From positions 58,371,528 through 58,435,527 of the forward strand of contig NC_080587.1 in NCBI RefSeq assembly GCF_029962835.1: 64,000 bases of DNA, read 5' to 3'. Origin of the DNA: Magnolia sinica. Lineage: Eukaryota > Streptophyta > Magnoliopsida > Magnoliales > Magnoliaceae. Under the pieces are notes generated by a model. The model searched no databases, was not told the origin of the DNA, and saw nothing but the letters and a program-made list of their open reading frames with translations. The translations under genes and the position numbers were made by a program. Positions 1 to 10,763 of the stretch are shown piece by piece. Each line of letters starts with the position of its first letter. The first letter of the stretch is position 1.

Positions 1-330
1 TGATGGAGGATCTACATCAAGTGGGCCCCACCTGATGATGGTCCACATCAAATGTAAGACCCATGTGATGGATGGTGGATATTGAAGGTAGGATCACATG
101 ATGGATGGTTGACATCAAATGTGGGCTTACATGATGAACAATCCATATTAAATGTGGTGCTCTACATGATGAATTGTCCACATCAAGGTGCCCACATAAT
201 GGATGGAATGGGCATGCCATGACACCCACATCAGAGTATGGCTTCGCATGGTGGACGATCCACATCAAGTGGGACCTACCTGACGAACAGTCCACATTCA
301 ATGTCTTGTTGTATACACCCCACCACAGGC
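1..330. repeat. degenerate minisatellite, about 35-40 bp unit
   Basis: Successive imperfect copies of a unit resembling GATGGATGGTCCACATCAA followed by GTGGGCCCCAC. Copies differ by substitutions and small length changes, so this is an old tandem array. The open frames seen on the minus strand merely follow the repeat and have no recognisable domain. The same unit returns at 1620-2200. Confidence 0.75.
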
Positions 331-375
331 TGATAAGCTGATTGAAATTAGACGATCCCGATGAATGGAAAAACA

Positions 376-479
376 TTAAACCTAAACCCTGATCCAAACC
401 CAAAACCTAAACTCTGATCTAAACCGTAAACCTAAACCTATATCCTAAATCTTAGAACCCTAGAAACCCAAACCCTAGG
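376..479. repeat. telomere-like AAACCCTA-rich patch
   Basis: About 100 bp dominated by variants of AAACCCTA and AAACCTA, the plant telomere repeat type, separated by GATC/GATCT spacers. Copies are degenerate and out of register, so this is not a functional telomere. It may be an interstitial telomere-like relic or chance A/C-rich satellite. Confidence 0.5.
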
Positions 480-1619
480 ACTTCTGAAATCAGGTTTGAC
501 TAAGTCACATAGTCAACTCACTGAGCCATTGTTGATCGACTCGTTGACCCAAAACCTGATTAACTCACCTAGTCAACCCAACTTTTAAACAAACCCAAGA
601 CAAAGCCTAAAGTCCAAGCCCATAGGCCCAATAGAGATTCACAACCCAACCAGTAAACAAACACCACAGCAATCAAAGAAACAGTCCAACAAACATATAA
701 AAAATTCTTAAATTTTCTTGATGGAATCGTGTTCGATCCCATCGAGGGGTCTTTCAATCCTATCGGCAGAGCCATTGAAAACTTTTTTTTTCTATAAAAT
801 GGCAATTTGGTTCTTGGACAATTAAATAAGTTTTTTTCTTTCGGCAATGAGAGTCCCTCATCTATGACTTTAAACTTATGAGATTCAAGTCATCTTTCTT
901 GAGATTACAACTCTAATGTGGATTCTAATCTCCATTATGAAGATGGACTTAATCTCCACATTGATCTAGAGATTAGACACTAAGTCTATTGGTATACCCT
1001 TGTCTACATCATTTAAAAGACTCATCTAGGTGAATCCACTTTTGGAAATCAACTATCCATTAGTTGTATGAGATTCCACCAGCCTCCCACCACAGTGGTC
1101 ACAACATCAGGGCATCATATGCATGGCAGTTGATCATAAGAGTTGAAGCATCATCATCAATGATCGGGGGAGCATTTAAGAAGTTGATTCATGCATAGGA
1201 GAGCACTGAGGATGCATCTGAAGATAGCATAGCAATGGGGCTCAATTCGACAAGTTACTAACTATAGAGTCTATTCACACTCATTCCTTGTGTAAGATCG
1301 AGTGTAAGAGTTTGTGACTCAAACTTGATAGGTTCTTGTGTAGGACTTAATCTCTTATGTAGGGCCGAATACACTGGCCACGAGTGTGCATGTGTTAGTA
1401 TCCATGAGGAGCCTTTAACGGGAGTGTACATAGGGCCTTGGATTAGGACTGCAATCACATGACTCAGGTGTGTATGTGTTAGTCTCTATGGGAGCCTTCG
1501 GTGGGAGAAAAACATAAGTCCTTAGATTATGACCACTGGTGGTTGTTGGTTAGTTGATAAAAAACTAACTTAGTCTCCACGAGATCCAGCGTACACACTC
1601 GCAGGATAAACGACCCATA
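480..1619. other. gene-free stretch with a short direct repeat
   Basis: No coding frame with recognisable content. One imperfect direct repeat of about 85 bp is visible, with copies starting near 1384 and 1469 and sharing a GTGTGCATGTGTTAGT-like core. The rest looks like decayed repeat DNA that I cannot classify. Confidence 0.5.
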
Positions 1620-2200
1620 TCTATAGTGGCCCAACATGATGGATGATCCACATAAAAGGTGTGCCCCATATGATAGAGACCCACATCAGAGTGGGCCCCA
1701 CATGATTGATGGCCAACATCCATGCGTGCCCCCACATAATGGATGAGGCACATCAAGGAGGCCCCACCTGATGGATGACCCACATAATGAAGAATCTACA
1801 TCAATGGTCAGCCCCGATGATGGATGGTCCACAACCAAGGCAAGCCTTAAATGATAGATAGTCCACTTTGTAGGTGGAGCCCACACAATGTTGTGGGCTC
1901 CACTCAGTGGGCAATGGACATTGAAGGGCTCTACGTGAAAGAAAATTGACATTGATGGTGGACCCAATATGATGGATGACCTACGTCAAGGTGGCCTCCA
2001 CATAATGGGCGGTCCACATCAAAGGTTAGCCCATAATGATGAATAGTCCACATCCAAGGCAAGTTCCACATGATGGACAACTCACTTTAAAGATTGGGCC
2101 CATACAATGAACAATCTACATCAACGTGGGCTCCACATGAAGGGCGATCCACATCTAACTCCGACATGATGGATGACCCACATCCAAGGTGAGAGGCATT
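1620..2200. repeat. second block of the 35-40 bp minisatellite
   Basis: Same family as the array at the window start: repeated ATGGATGGTCCACATCAA and GGGCCCCACATGAT variants, about fifteen degenerate copies. Long minus-strand open frames here have biased, repetitive composition and no domain, so they are not called as genes. Confidence 0.75.
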
Positions 2201-2256
2201 AAGGGAAATGCTTGTTGGAGCTATTGTAATTTTTACAAATGATTTCAATTATCTTT

Positions 2257-2305
<49 letters not shown>

Positions 2306-2340
2306 CTTATTTCAAATAAGTTTTTTTTTTTTTTTTTTTG
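2257..2340. repeat. poly-T / poly-A low-complexity tract
   Basis: A T run, then about 38 consecutive A, a short interruption and about 20 T. It could be the remnant of a poly(A) tail of a retroposed sequence or slippage expansion. No coding content. Confidence 0.85.
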
Positions 2341-2607
2341 TTCAAAAAAAAGTAATTTTACCAAACGAGCTTATTGTAAAACAAATGTGGATGAGCACAG
2401 TTGATTTGCAATAGACCACTTATGCAATTTTGATGGAGTAATAATCTAACTATCTGAAGTACAAATCAGTCGCCCATTAATTAAAGTAGGGCGGATGAGC
2501 ATAGTTTATTTACAACATGCCACCTATGTTAGTCGAGTTGGTTTTGGGGAAAGTGTTGGCCAACTCGTGTAAACCAACCTTGGTATTTAAAAGGAAAAAA
2601 TGGTACT
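2341..2607. other. gene-free flank left of the large Tat element
   Basis: A/T-rich sequence with two imperfect copies of a roughly 50-bp stretch containing GGATGAGCA (near 2388 and 2494). Its last five bases, GTACT at 2603-2607, form the left target-site duplication of the element that follows. Confidence 0.5.
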
Positions 2608-3264
2608 TGTTGATACTACAATCTGGTTGTCCCTGTTAGCCCGTCGCGTACTTGCAAAACCAAGTGACAATGGGGGTGTCAGTTGTAGCTGGGAGCCCTC
2701 CGATGCCTAAGTTAGAATAAGCACACAATGGGCATAGGCAAATTAGGATAATTAGGTCCCCCTTTTCTTGTGAAGAGGGTCCCTATTTATAACCCCTTGA
2801 CACTTCTTACGTATATGGCAGTGAATCTGCTAGGTAAATGCATATCAAAGAAGGGATCTTTCCCCAGATATCTCTTGCTTATTCAGGCAATATCCTCAGC
2901 AATGATCTCAGGGAGGTAATCTTACCTGTATATGGTAGGATTCCTCCATAGTGGTCAATATACGAGGTTGAGGCCGATAGCTGAGGCCGACCTCTAAGTT
3001 GGCGGTTGATGCCGACCCCTGAGGTCGGGCCCTTAGTCGAATTTGGTCCTCGAGGTCATCATACCGAGTCATTCCCTAGGTTGAGACTATGAGGTTTCAA
3101 CTATGCGGCCGATATCGCCATTTGTGGTCACTACTTGGATTGGTTGTGGAGGTCGTGGCCGGCATCTGAGAATGAGCTCATACCCAACCGCTCATTTAAT
3201 CTGTTTGCCTTTGATATTTCCATTTTATTCCAATCGTTTGGTCAGTCCAGTTTTACCCATAACA
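2608..3264 (-). repeat. 3' LTR of the Tat element
   Basis: Aligns along its whole length with 29938-30594. On the minus strand it begins TGTTATGGG and ends with AGTATCAACA. A TATA-type promoter sequence (minus-strand TTATAAATAGGG) lies at about 2784-2792. A purine-rich stretch, read on the minus strand just before the LTR (about 3265-3281), is a plausible polypurine tract. Confidence 0.88.
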
Positions 3265-3404
3265 ACAACCCTCCTACTTCTAAGCACTCTCCACGAGCTC
3301 AAAAAGTAAATGGACTTGGACTAATGCTAGAGCATTAGATCTCGCGTGGGTGAGTTCGGCTCAATTAGGGCCACCTATCATTATTGTGAGAGAGGGAAAG
3401 GTTG
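3265..3404 (-). other. Tat element 3' internal segment with polypurine tract
   Basis: Short stretch between the 3' LTR and an inserted solo LTR. The minus strand ends AGAAGTAGGAGGG just before the LTR, suitable as the primer site for plus-strand synthesis. The last five bases (GGTTG, 3400-3404) are duplicated at 9226-9230 by the nested insertion. Confidence 0.6.
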
Positions 3405-4369
3405 TGTAAGGCCCGTATCCTAGACCGTACCGTTCCGTATACCCATACGGTCCTCCCGGTCGAATTTTCGCAACCCTCGACCTATAACCAACGTTTGCGC
3501 GCGATCCTAAGCTGAGTCCTGCATATCTGAGTCGACTCGACCCGAGACTTGTACCAGTGCAACCGCACCGTCGTTGCGGTTCCGATGTCACATCTCGCGT
3601 GTCGAGGCGATACCTTGGCCAGGAGATGTGGGCCCGCGTTCAGTTCGAGGAAAACGCCGTGCTTTACAAATCCCAAGAAAAGAATCTCTACCCAACATCA
3701 CATCAATCACATCAATCACCCATACTTCTCCCACCAACTAATTAAAGCAACCCATGCTTAGCCTATTCCTCTCATCCCAAAAGTCAAAGAGACCCATACT
3801 TTCCATGCCTTATCTCTTACATACCACTCCTCACTCTCGCATTTTTTTATATAAAAAAAAATCCATCTCCCAAGCAACCATGGGAGAGGAGGACATCCAT
3901 GGGAGAGAAGTCATGTGTGGCCCACCTCCTTATCACTTAATCCAACCATCCATTTTCCATCATCCTCCGTCTAAGCCGAAGCCAAGGAGTTTGGCATTTC
4001 ATCGGACCAAGAAGGTGGCCAATAGGTAGGTGATTTTTGTATGATTTTGATGGTTAGAGGGCCCATTTATGGTGGGACCCACTTGATGTATGCTTAGTAT
4101 GGAGGGACCCATAGTGGTGGGGTCCCTCCCATCTCCACCGTCTGCTTCTCACACACACTCTCTCTCTCTCCTTCCTTTATTCTGTGGCCTACTTAGTGAG
4201 TGTTTGGGGTGTCCAAACCGTCCATCAAATGGACTCTATGGCTGTCCAAACATGGGACCAACCCACTTTGCTACGCCTCTTGGAAGGTCTGGATGATGGG
4301 GAAACACACATCAAGTTGATCCAATCAAGTGGGTCACGTTCACAAGGGACCCACCTTAATTGTATGCAA

Positions 4370-5270
4370 ACCGTCCAGCGTCCCTGGACGTTGGACGTGG
4401 CTGCTCATTGAAGTGTGAACGGACAGTGGTGTATTGACGCCCAACCTCCCTGGACGCATGCTGGAGGTTGGGATGAAAATAAAAATATCAGGTTGATTTC
4501 GACTTTTTAGGTGGGCCACTCATGCAGGCCCCAGCTTGATGTATTGATATAATCCACGCCATCCATTCCGTTCCCCATTTCATTTTAAGCGTTGATTCAA
4601 AACATGAGATTAATCCGATTATCTGGTGGGCCATAGCATAGAAAACAGTGTTTTCTACCATAGAAACCCACCCTGATGTTCCTATGCACCAAAAATACCT
4701 CGAATATTAGGCTCATTTAGCTTGTCATGAGCCATGGAATTCAGTAGATGGAGTGGATTGTCTTGATATAGGCCCCACCTATGAAAAACAAATAAAAAAA
4801 AAGAAAAAAATAAACAAACTTTATATAACCAAGGGGCATGTCGCTGATGTCCAGTGTCCAGGACGCTGCAAGTCTGTAAAACGGGCAGGGCTGTGGGCCC
4901 CACTACATGCTTCACTGTGATGTGTGATGAACATCCACACCGTGCATTTGATTAGCCCCCTCTAGACATGGAGATATCCCAAAAATCAGCCGCACCTGGA
5001 ACTCTGGTGGCCCACGTCACAAGGAACAGTGGGGTGTAGCTATCAGTGAAGTCAACTGACGCTGGAGTGTACTATCCAGCTAACTCCTTTTTCATTTTCT
5101 TTTATTTTTTTCTTACTTTTAAATATATTATACCATAGGTGGGCCACGTCTATGTGGGACCCACCGTGATACCTGTATTGTATCTATACCGCCCAGCGCC
5201 CAATGACGCTGGACATCAGCCGTGTAGGTGGACTGACAGTGGGGTGTACTCGCCAGCAACAAAAAATATG
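4370..5270. repeat. dispersed internal repeats in the solo LTR
   Basis: Several degenerate copies of CAGTGGGGTGTA followed by CCAGC, and of GACGCTGGAC, recur near 4374-4460, 4850, 5029-5075 and 5190-5260, mixed with GTGGGACCCACC-type words. They are too irregular to define a unit. AT dinucleotide runs occur at about 5268-5288 and 5500-5535. Confidence 0.5.
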
Positions 5271-6229
5271 TATATATATATATAAATAAAAACATCACAT
5301 GGTACGAGGGGGTGGCCTGCACGTGGGACCCACCTCTACTCCCTTAGCTGCAACACGCAGCAGGCAGCTATGTGGCTGTCGTACGTCAGCAGGGTCCTTG
5401 GACCAATCCACGTCGTCCATCTATTTAGGTGGGCCACACCTCTTGCTCATGACATCTCCACCATCCAGGAACGATGGGACCCACCCCCCCACGTGTGGGG
5501 ATTATATTATATATATATATATATTATATAATATATACATGGTGGTGGGCCCTACATGAGACCCACCCCTGCCTTTCTAGTGTAGCCAGCTGCATGTACA
5601 GCGGCTATATAGCTGCTCCTTTGCTGGTACTAAGTCCGCAGGCCCCACATTGATGTATGGATTTCTATACCGTCCACTTTTGGACGGTGGGGCCCACCAT
5701 GATGCATACGCTGTATCCATACCGTTCAAACATTTTGAGATATCATTTTATGGCATGAGTGCAAGAATGAGTCAGATCTAAAGTTCAAGTGGCCCCCACC
5801 ATTTAAAATAGTGGACAGTGACCTGCACCGTATAAACTTCTAAAGGCCATAGCAGTTTCCACTCAAGCCTTTATTTTTGGTTTTCACTTCATCAATCATT
5901 ATGTTAACTTGTGAATAGGTTGGATTTCAAATACATCATGGCGGGCCATACCATGATGTGACCAGCCCTTTGATTAGGTGGGCCACACCACAGAATAGTG
6001 GAGGATTGAATGTCTATCATTGAAACTCATTTGGGTCATGGAAGTTCTGGATCAATGGGGAATTGGTCTCCCTCTTAATCTAGGTCTTCATGACCTTATG
6101 ATTAGATTGATTGGAAAATAAAACTTCAGAGTGGGCCCTGTGAATTATTTAACCATGAAAATTATTATCTTCATTGGCATTTGTGGTATGGTCCAAATGA
6201 TCCTCCAATATGATTTTTGGGATGTATGA

Positions 6230-7400
6230 TTAGGCCCATCTTGATTTATTTGTGGCCCGTCCGTTGATGCTCACCTTGATATATACAAGGCCCAATATTG
6301 AGGCCCACCTTGATGTACTTGTGGACCATCCATTAAGGCCCACCTTAATGTGATGCATATTAGGCCCATTAGTGCGGTCCATTGATGTGGCCCACTTGAT
6401 ATATATAAGGCCCACTGGCGTAGCCCATCGATGCGGTCTACTTGATATTTATGAAGCCCATCAGGGCGGCCTAGGGTTTGCGGCCCGTCTTGATGTATTC
6501 GAGGCCCTTGTATGAAGCTCAATATGATATATGTATGACCGTTATGTTGTGTATGAATCCCTTATGTGGGTCACTACTTGGGAACAATGTTGGTTAGATG
6601 TCCACATTGATGGACAATGATGGTTAGATGTCCTCATTGTGACCTTCCCTTAGGCCTTGTTAGGCCCATTCTCATCATTCCTTTAGTGGGTTAACCCAAA
6701 TAAGTGGGCCCCATTCGCCGTAGACAGATGGCTCCGTGCTAATGGATTTGATATAACCACGGCCGAGTGCCGATCTTTATACTATGGTTGATCGGCTAAT
6801 CATTTATGGACCCCGCTTTGTTTATCTGTTGATTATCGGTGTCATTGCCATGACTGATTTGCCGATTCCGATTATCGATCGATTCCGATTATCATGGCCG
6901 ATTGCCGATTCCGATTGACGTGACTGATTTGCCGATTCCGATTGTCGTGGCCGATTGTCGATTAGCGATCGAGGCCGTTTATCATAACCGACTGTTGATT
7001 CTGATTTGTCAAGGCTAATTATGTAGGCCGATTCTGATTATCGAGGTCGAGTATTGAGGCCGATTCCGAATGTCGAGGCCGACCTCGATTATCGAGGCCG
7101 ATTTCGAATGCCAAGGCCAATTGTCGTGATCTATATGATGTATATGTGACCCGTAGTTAAGGCCCATTGTGATGTATTCGTGGCCTATGGGCAAGGCCCA
7201 TTGTGATATGTATTGGGCCTATGATGCATGTCCCATTTGATGTATTCGAGATCCATGTGTAGGGCCCACATGTCCTATATTTAAGGCCCATGAGCAGGGC
7301 CCACCTGTTATGTATATGTGTTCCTTGGGCAAGGCCACTGTGTTATATATTAGGCCTTTGTGTGAGACCATCGGCCCATTATGTGTTTGGTTCTATGTGG
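6230..7400. repeat. minisatellite of AGGCCCACCTTGATGTAT-type units
   Basis: Repeated words resembling AGGCCCACCTTGATGTAT occur about every 30-45 bp at 6230-6530 and again at 7130-7400, enclosing a different array at 6838-7112. Both lie inside the solo LTR. Open frames across it are repeat artefacts. Confidence 0.65.
6838..7112. repeat. minisatellite of CCGATTCCGATTATCG-type units
   Basis: Roughly fifteen tandem copies of an 18-22 bp unit built from GCCGATT, CCGATTATCG and GAGGCCGA. It is rich in CG dinucleotides compared with its neighbourhood, unlike the flanking GGCCCACC array that it interrupts. Confidence 0.7.
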
Positions 7401-9462
7401 GCAATTCCTTGGGGCAATGTTGGTTAAATGTCCACATTGTCGGGGTCGATTGTCGATGCCGGTTGCTGATACCGATTATGAGTATGTGACAGCATAGCAT
7501 CATGATACATGCCCATACGCATCATCTGCATGTTTGTTATGAGATGTGGTTGATCATTGCATATGTCATTGAGCATGTTGTTATGAGACTCCCTGATAGG
7601 CGGAGGTTATCTCACTTGAGCACGCAGTATGCACAGGATTGATGCATGACTGGATTGTATGACTCATGCATCTCGCATTATGATTACTGTACGCCCTAGT
7701 AATACTAGGGTCGTAGCCTCCACAAACGTATCGTGGATGGCCAAATGGGACACCGAAAATATTTGTTCTAGCATACGGGCGCCATATATGTCCGTGGGTG
7801 AAAATCCCTAAACCTCCGTGGCCAGGAGACGCCCCAACATCAAGACCGAGTGGATACATGAGCGTCCGAGTGCCGAATACTAGGAGGCCGCGTCTCCCAC
7901 TGTGTCGTGGTCGGTTGGGAAGGGGTGTGGCCTTACCCGCCCGAGGGTAGGGGGCAATACTAGGCTGAGTTTGACCAGCTCGTGAATGGGTTTGCTATCA
8001 ACATGCCGGATAAGTATTGGCAGACTATTGGTCAGGCGGATAGTGAGGTTTCTTACGCTCACTTAGACTGTGCGGTTGGGAGAGCGGCAGTGCCATTTGG
8101 AGTGTACTAAACCCCGGTGATGATCCCAGAGATGAACCGTACTGATATGTGGATTTAGTGAGCAGGAGTTGCATACTCATTCATGCATTCATTCATTCAC
8201 TATCTACTCGGGTTGGTGGTATGCAACTAGTTGTTACGTGTGCCTTCGCAATGGCCAGGATTTCGGTTGAGGCGCGCGACTAGCCTGAGATCAGGAGTTT
8301 ACCACATTGAGTCTGACTATCCAAATTTAGGTATGGGACTGGTTTGGATAGAAGTCCCTTGTGATAGACCCCATAGCCTACGATACTACGTACTACCATC
8401 CCGACTTCACACTCCAGCATGGTCATTCCATTCGCACCGCATATTGCATTACATCCGTGGCATACGACATCTTGGGTTACTGTGCTTCTGCATTTATATG
8501 GTCTAGATATGGCTAACATATTTGTGAACACATAAGGAATTATATACCCCATTGCATTCTCGGCATTTGATATTTGGCTCTTTATGACTCCTCGTTTGCA
8601 TAGCTGTCATATATTGCGTATTCTGATATTAATTGGCTCATGGACTTATTCGTATTTCCGCTTACTCTGTTTTCGTATGATCTATGATCTTGTGAGTATT
8701 TCTGCTTACTCAGATAATTCATGATCTTGCTAGTATCTTTGCTTATTCCGATATTGTACGATTTATGGATTATCAGTACTTCCAGTTTGTATGATAATGG
8801 CATTGTATTGAATACTTGGCACTTACCTTGTGCACACACTTACACCACCCTCTAAGCTTTCTATAAGCTTATGCACGATAGATGCGTGCAGGTGTTATTA
8901 GGTTGCAGCAGCGTTGAGCTTGGAGCGTGCAGTTGTATTCTGGAGCTTTGATTTCGATATATGTATTTTCCCTTTCAGCATTGTACTCAAATGATTATAT
9001 TAGTGGATATGTGATGATGATGTTGCCTTTGTGAATTGGGTAATCTTGTGGTTATGCTTATTATGAGTTAAATGTACAAAAAAAAAATCCTCCTTGTAGG
9101 ATCCCAAGATCGGAATCTGGCGTATGGACGCTAGGACCCGAGAATGGGGTACTACGGAGGCTGTCGGCACCGGATTCGGTGATCAGGATTCCTATGAATC
9201 CAATTTTCGGATTTGAGGCATGACAGGTTGCATGCGCTAGAATCAAGGAAGATACAGTGATGATAATGACGAATCGTACGGGGAGGCATGGGTTGTGTGG
9301 CACCTCTTCATCTCTGGATGAATAGTAGGAGGACATCTATCTCTGCCTCGATAGTGGGGTCGGCCCATGAATCCTTGGTCACCACATGGACAGAGACATG
9401 CATCAAGGCACCTTTTTGGATTGTAGCATTAATGGACACATTAATGCTGCAACCGAAATCAT

Positions 9463-9470
9463 TATAAATA
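9463..9470 (+). promoter_or_regulatory. TATA box upstream of the antisense additional gene (copy 1)
   Basis: TATAAATA followed by GGGGAGGGGG and a C/T-rich stretch (CCTTCTCTTCTTCC) resembling a plant 5' leader. It lies on the strand of the additional gene whose likely start codon is at 10764. An LTR fragment now separates promoter and gene. Promoter function is inferred from position and sequence only. Confidence 0.5.
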
Positions 9471-9581
9471 GGGGAGGGGGTGCCCTTACCTCCCTTATTT
9501 GCATCACTTCGTAACATCCCCCTGTTGCTTCCTTCTCTTCTTCCTAGTCGGGTCCAGTCATAGGCAAAGAGGGAACAGGAC

Positions 9582-9584
<3 letters not shown>

Positions 9585-9671
<87 letters not shown>

Positions 9672-9678
9672 TGTATGT
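9585..9678. repeat. (AT)n plus (GTAT)n microsatellite
   Basis: About 30 AT units followed by about eight GTAT units. The same compound microsatellite is present in the duplicated copy at 13780-13872, showing that it existed before the duplication. Confidence 0.95.
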
Positions 9679-9731
9679 TCCTAAATTCTTATCCTAACCA
9701 TTTAAACTTGCCAAAACACTTCTCATGAATT

Positions 9732-10700
9732 TGCTGTAACGTCTGAAACTGGCCCGAACTCATTCTGGACGCTGGACGGTTTGGATAAACACTGCCACAA
9801 GGTGGGTCCCACACGAGAGTGGCCCCTGTTCAACAAGATATGTCCCACATGATCATGGCCTACCATATATATAAATATTAATAAAATATTATAATATATC
9901 ATTTACTCTAAATAGGGGGTGGATCTTTCCTAAAATGAGGTGGGCCACCTTATTTGATGGATGGAGTAGATTTAATATATTGGTGGGGCCCACTTCATTC
10001 TAAGGAAGAGAGAAAGAGAGGGAAAGAGAGAGAAATAGAGAGAGATACACGGTGAGATAGAGGAGGGACCCCGCCACTATGGGCCCTCCATTTCATACAT
10101 GCATACATCAAACGGGTCCCACCACATGTGGCCCAAAAAAAATAGGAGAAATGACGGTGGATCACCCACCTTATCTTCCTTCTCCTTGCTCCCTTGGCTT
10201 CAAATGCACCTTGCCTATGCCTTGGATGGTGGATGATGGGGGATTAATGGTGTGGATGAGAGATGGGAGGGTGTAGATGGATGATGGAAGGTGGACCACA
10301 CTTGAGAGGGAGATGGGAGCTTGGACGTATGAGGCTTGGGGTTGAGTTGCTTGGAGATTTGAGAAATGAGGGAGAGAGAGGAGATATGGATGGGTGAGGT
10401 GTGATGGGTGATGGTTTGGGTTGAAAAGTTGAAAAAGGGGTATGGTGGATGTTGAAAATAGGAAAAAGAGGAGTGGTGAGTGGAAAGAGGGTAGATTTTT
10501 TGAAAAAGGAGGGGATGGGGTGATGTACTTGATGTATGGGATGCATTAAATGTTGATTGATGGGACTTATTGCGTAGAGATTCCCTCGAAATCCGCAACG
10601 CGGTGTTTCTTCAAATAAACGCCGATCGGCATCTTCTTGCCCTGGGTATTGGCTCGGTGCGCAAGTCACGGCGTTGGAACCGCGGCGCTATGGCCGATCC
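9732..10700 (-). mobile_element. fragment of a solo-LTR relative, inverted
   Basis: Read on the minus strand, this matches the early part of the 3405-9225 LTR in order: a GCGGTTCC/GGAAACACCGCG-like block (compare 3570-3665), a CTCCCATCTCTCATCC block (compare 3880-3990), GGGACCC and a CTCTCT run (compare 4100-4176). It ends at TGTAACGTC (9732). The limits are approximate and no target duplication was found. The long minus-strand open frame inside (10244-10669) is not treated as a gene. Confidence 0.55.
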
Positions 10701-10763
10701 TTCATTTCTTCTTTGGCCTCTCTTTTTCTCTTCTCTTCCCCCTTTATTTTCTTTTCTTTCAAA

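Larger units (their letters stand above)
3405..9225 (+). mobile_element. 5.8-kb solo LTR (chromovirus Tekay/Del-like) nested in the Tat element
   Basis: Starts TGTAAGGCCC and ends GGCATGACA, and is flanked by the 5-bp direct repeat GGTTG (3400-3404 and 9226-9230), so both boundaries are well supported. It contains no retroviral protein domain. Its 3' part resembles other very long LTRs in the window in layout: a region with CACTTACACCACCCTCTAAG and an ATGCGTGCAGG motif before a T-rich tail. A single LTR between target duplications points to a solo LTR left by LTR-LTR recombination. 5.8 kb is very long for an LTR. Internal repeat expansions (4370-5260, 6230-7400) probably explain part of the length. 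An alternative is a complete non-autonomous element whose own LTRs I failed to see. Confidence 0.65.
7728..9678 (+). repeat. first copy of a 1.95-kb duplication
   Basis: Nearly identical to 11926-13872 (offset 4198 bp at the left edge). It comprises the 3' part of the solo LTR, its right target duplication GGTTG, and about 450 bp of Tat-element sequence containing a TATA box and an AT microsatellite. The first kilobase is almost unchanged between copies, so the duplication is younger than the Tat LTR divergence. Confidence 0.9.

Noticed and set aside
2608-3264. Independent solo LTR insertion
   Set aside because: Its own immediate flanks (GTACT and ACAAC) do not match, whereas its left flank matches the right flank of the LTR at 29938-30594.
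6838-7112. Regular short repeats as a possible CRISPR array
   Set aside because: Units are contiguous and degenerate with no unique spacers, there are no cas genes, and the context is plant DNA.
8231-8506. 91-aa open frame duplicated unchanged at 12429-12704
   Set aside because: Identity follows from the recent segmental duplication. It lies within an LTR, overlaps an open frame on the other strand, and has no recognisable motif.
9499-9684. Open frames across the AT/GTAT microsatellites
   Set aside because: Tyr-Ile repeats translated from AT dinucleotides; the same artefact appears at 13691-13921 and on the other strand.
10244-10669. 141-aa minus-strand open frame rich in H, P and S
   Set aside because: It lies in a GA-rich fragment of an LTR, is low complexity and has no domain. 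The overlapping frame at 10215-10598 is equally open, so openness is a composition effect.
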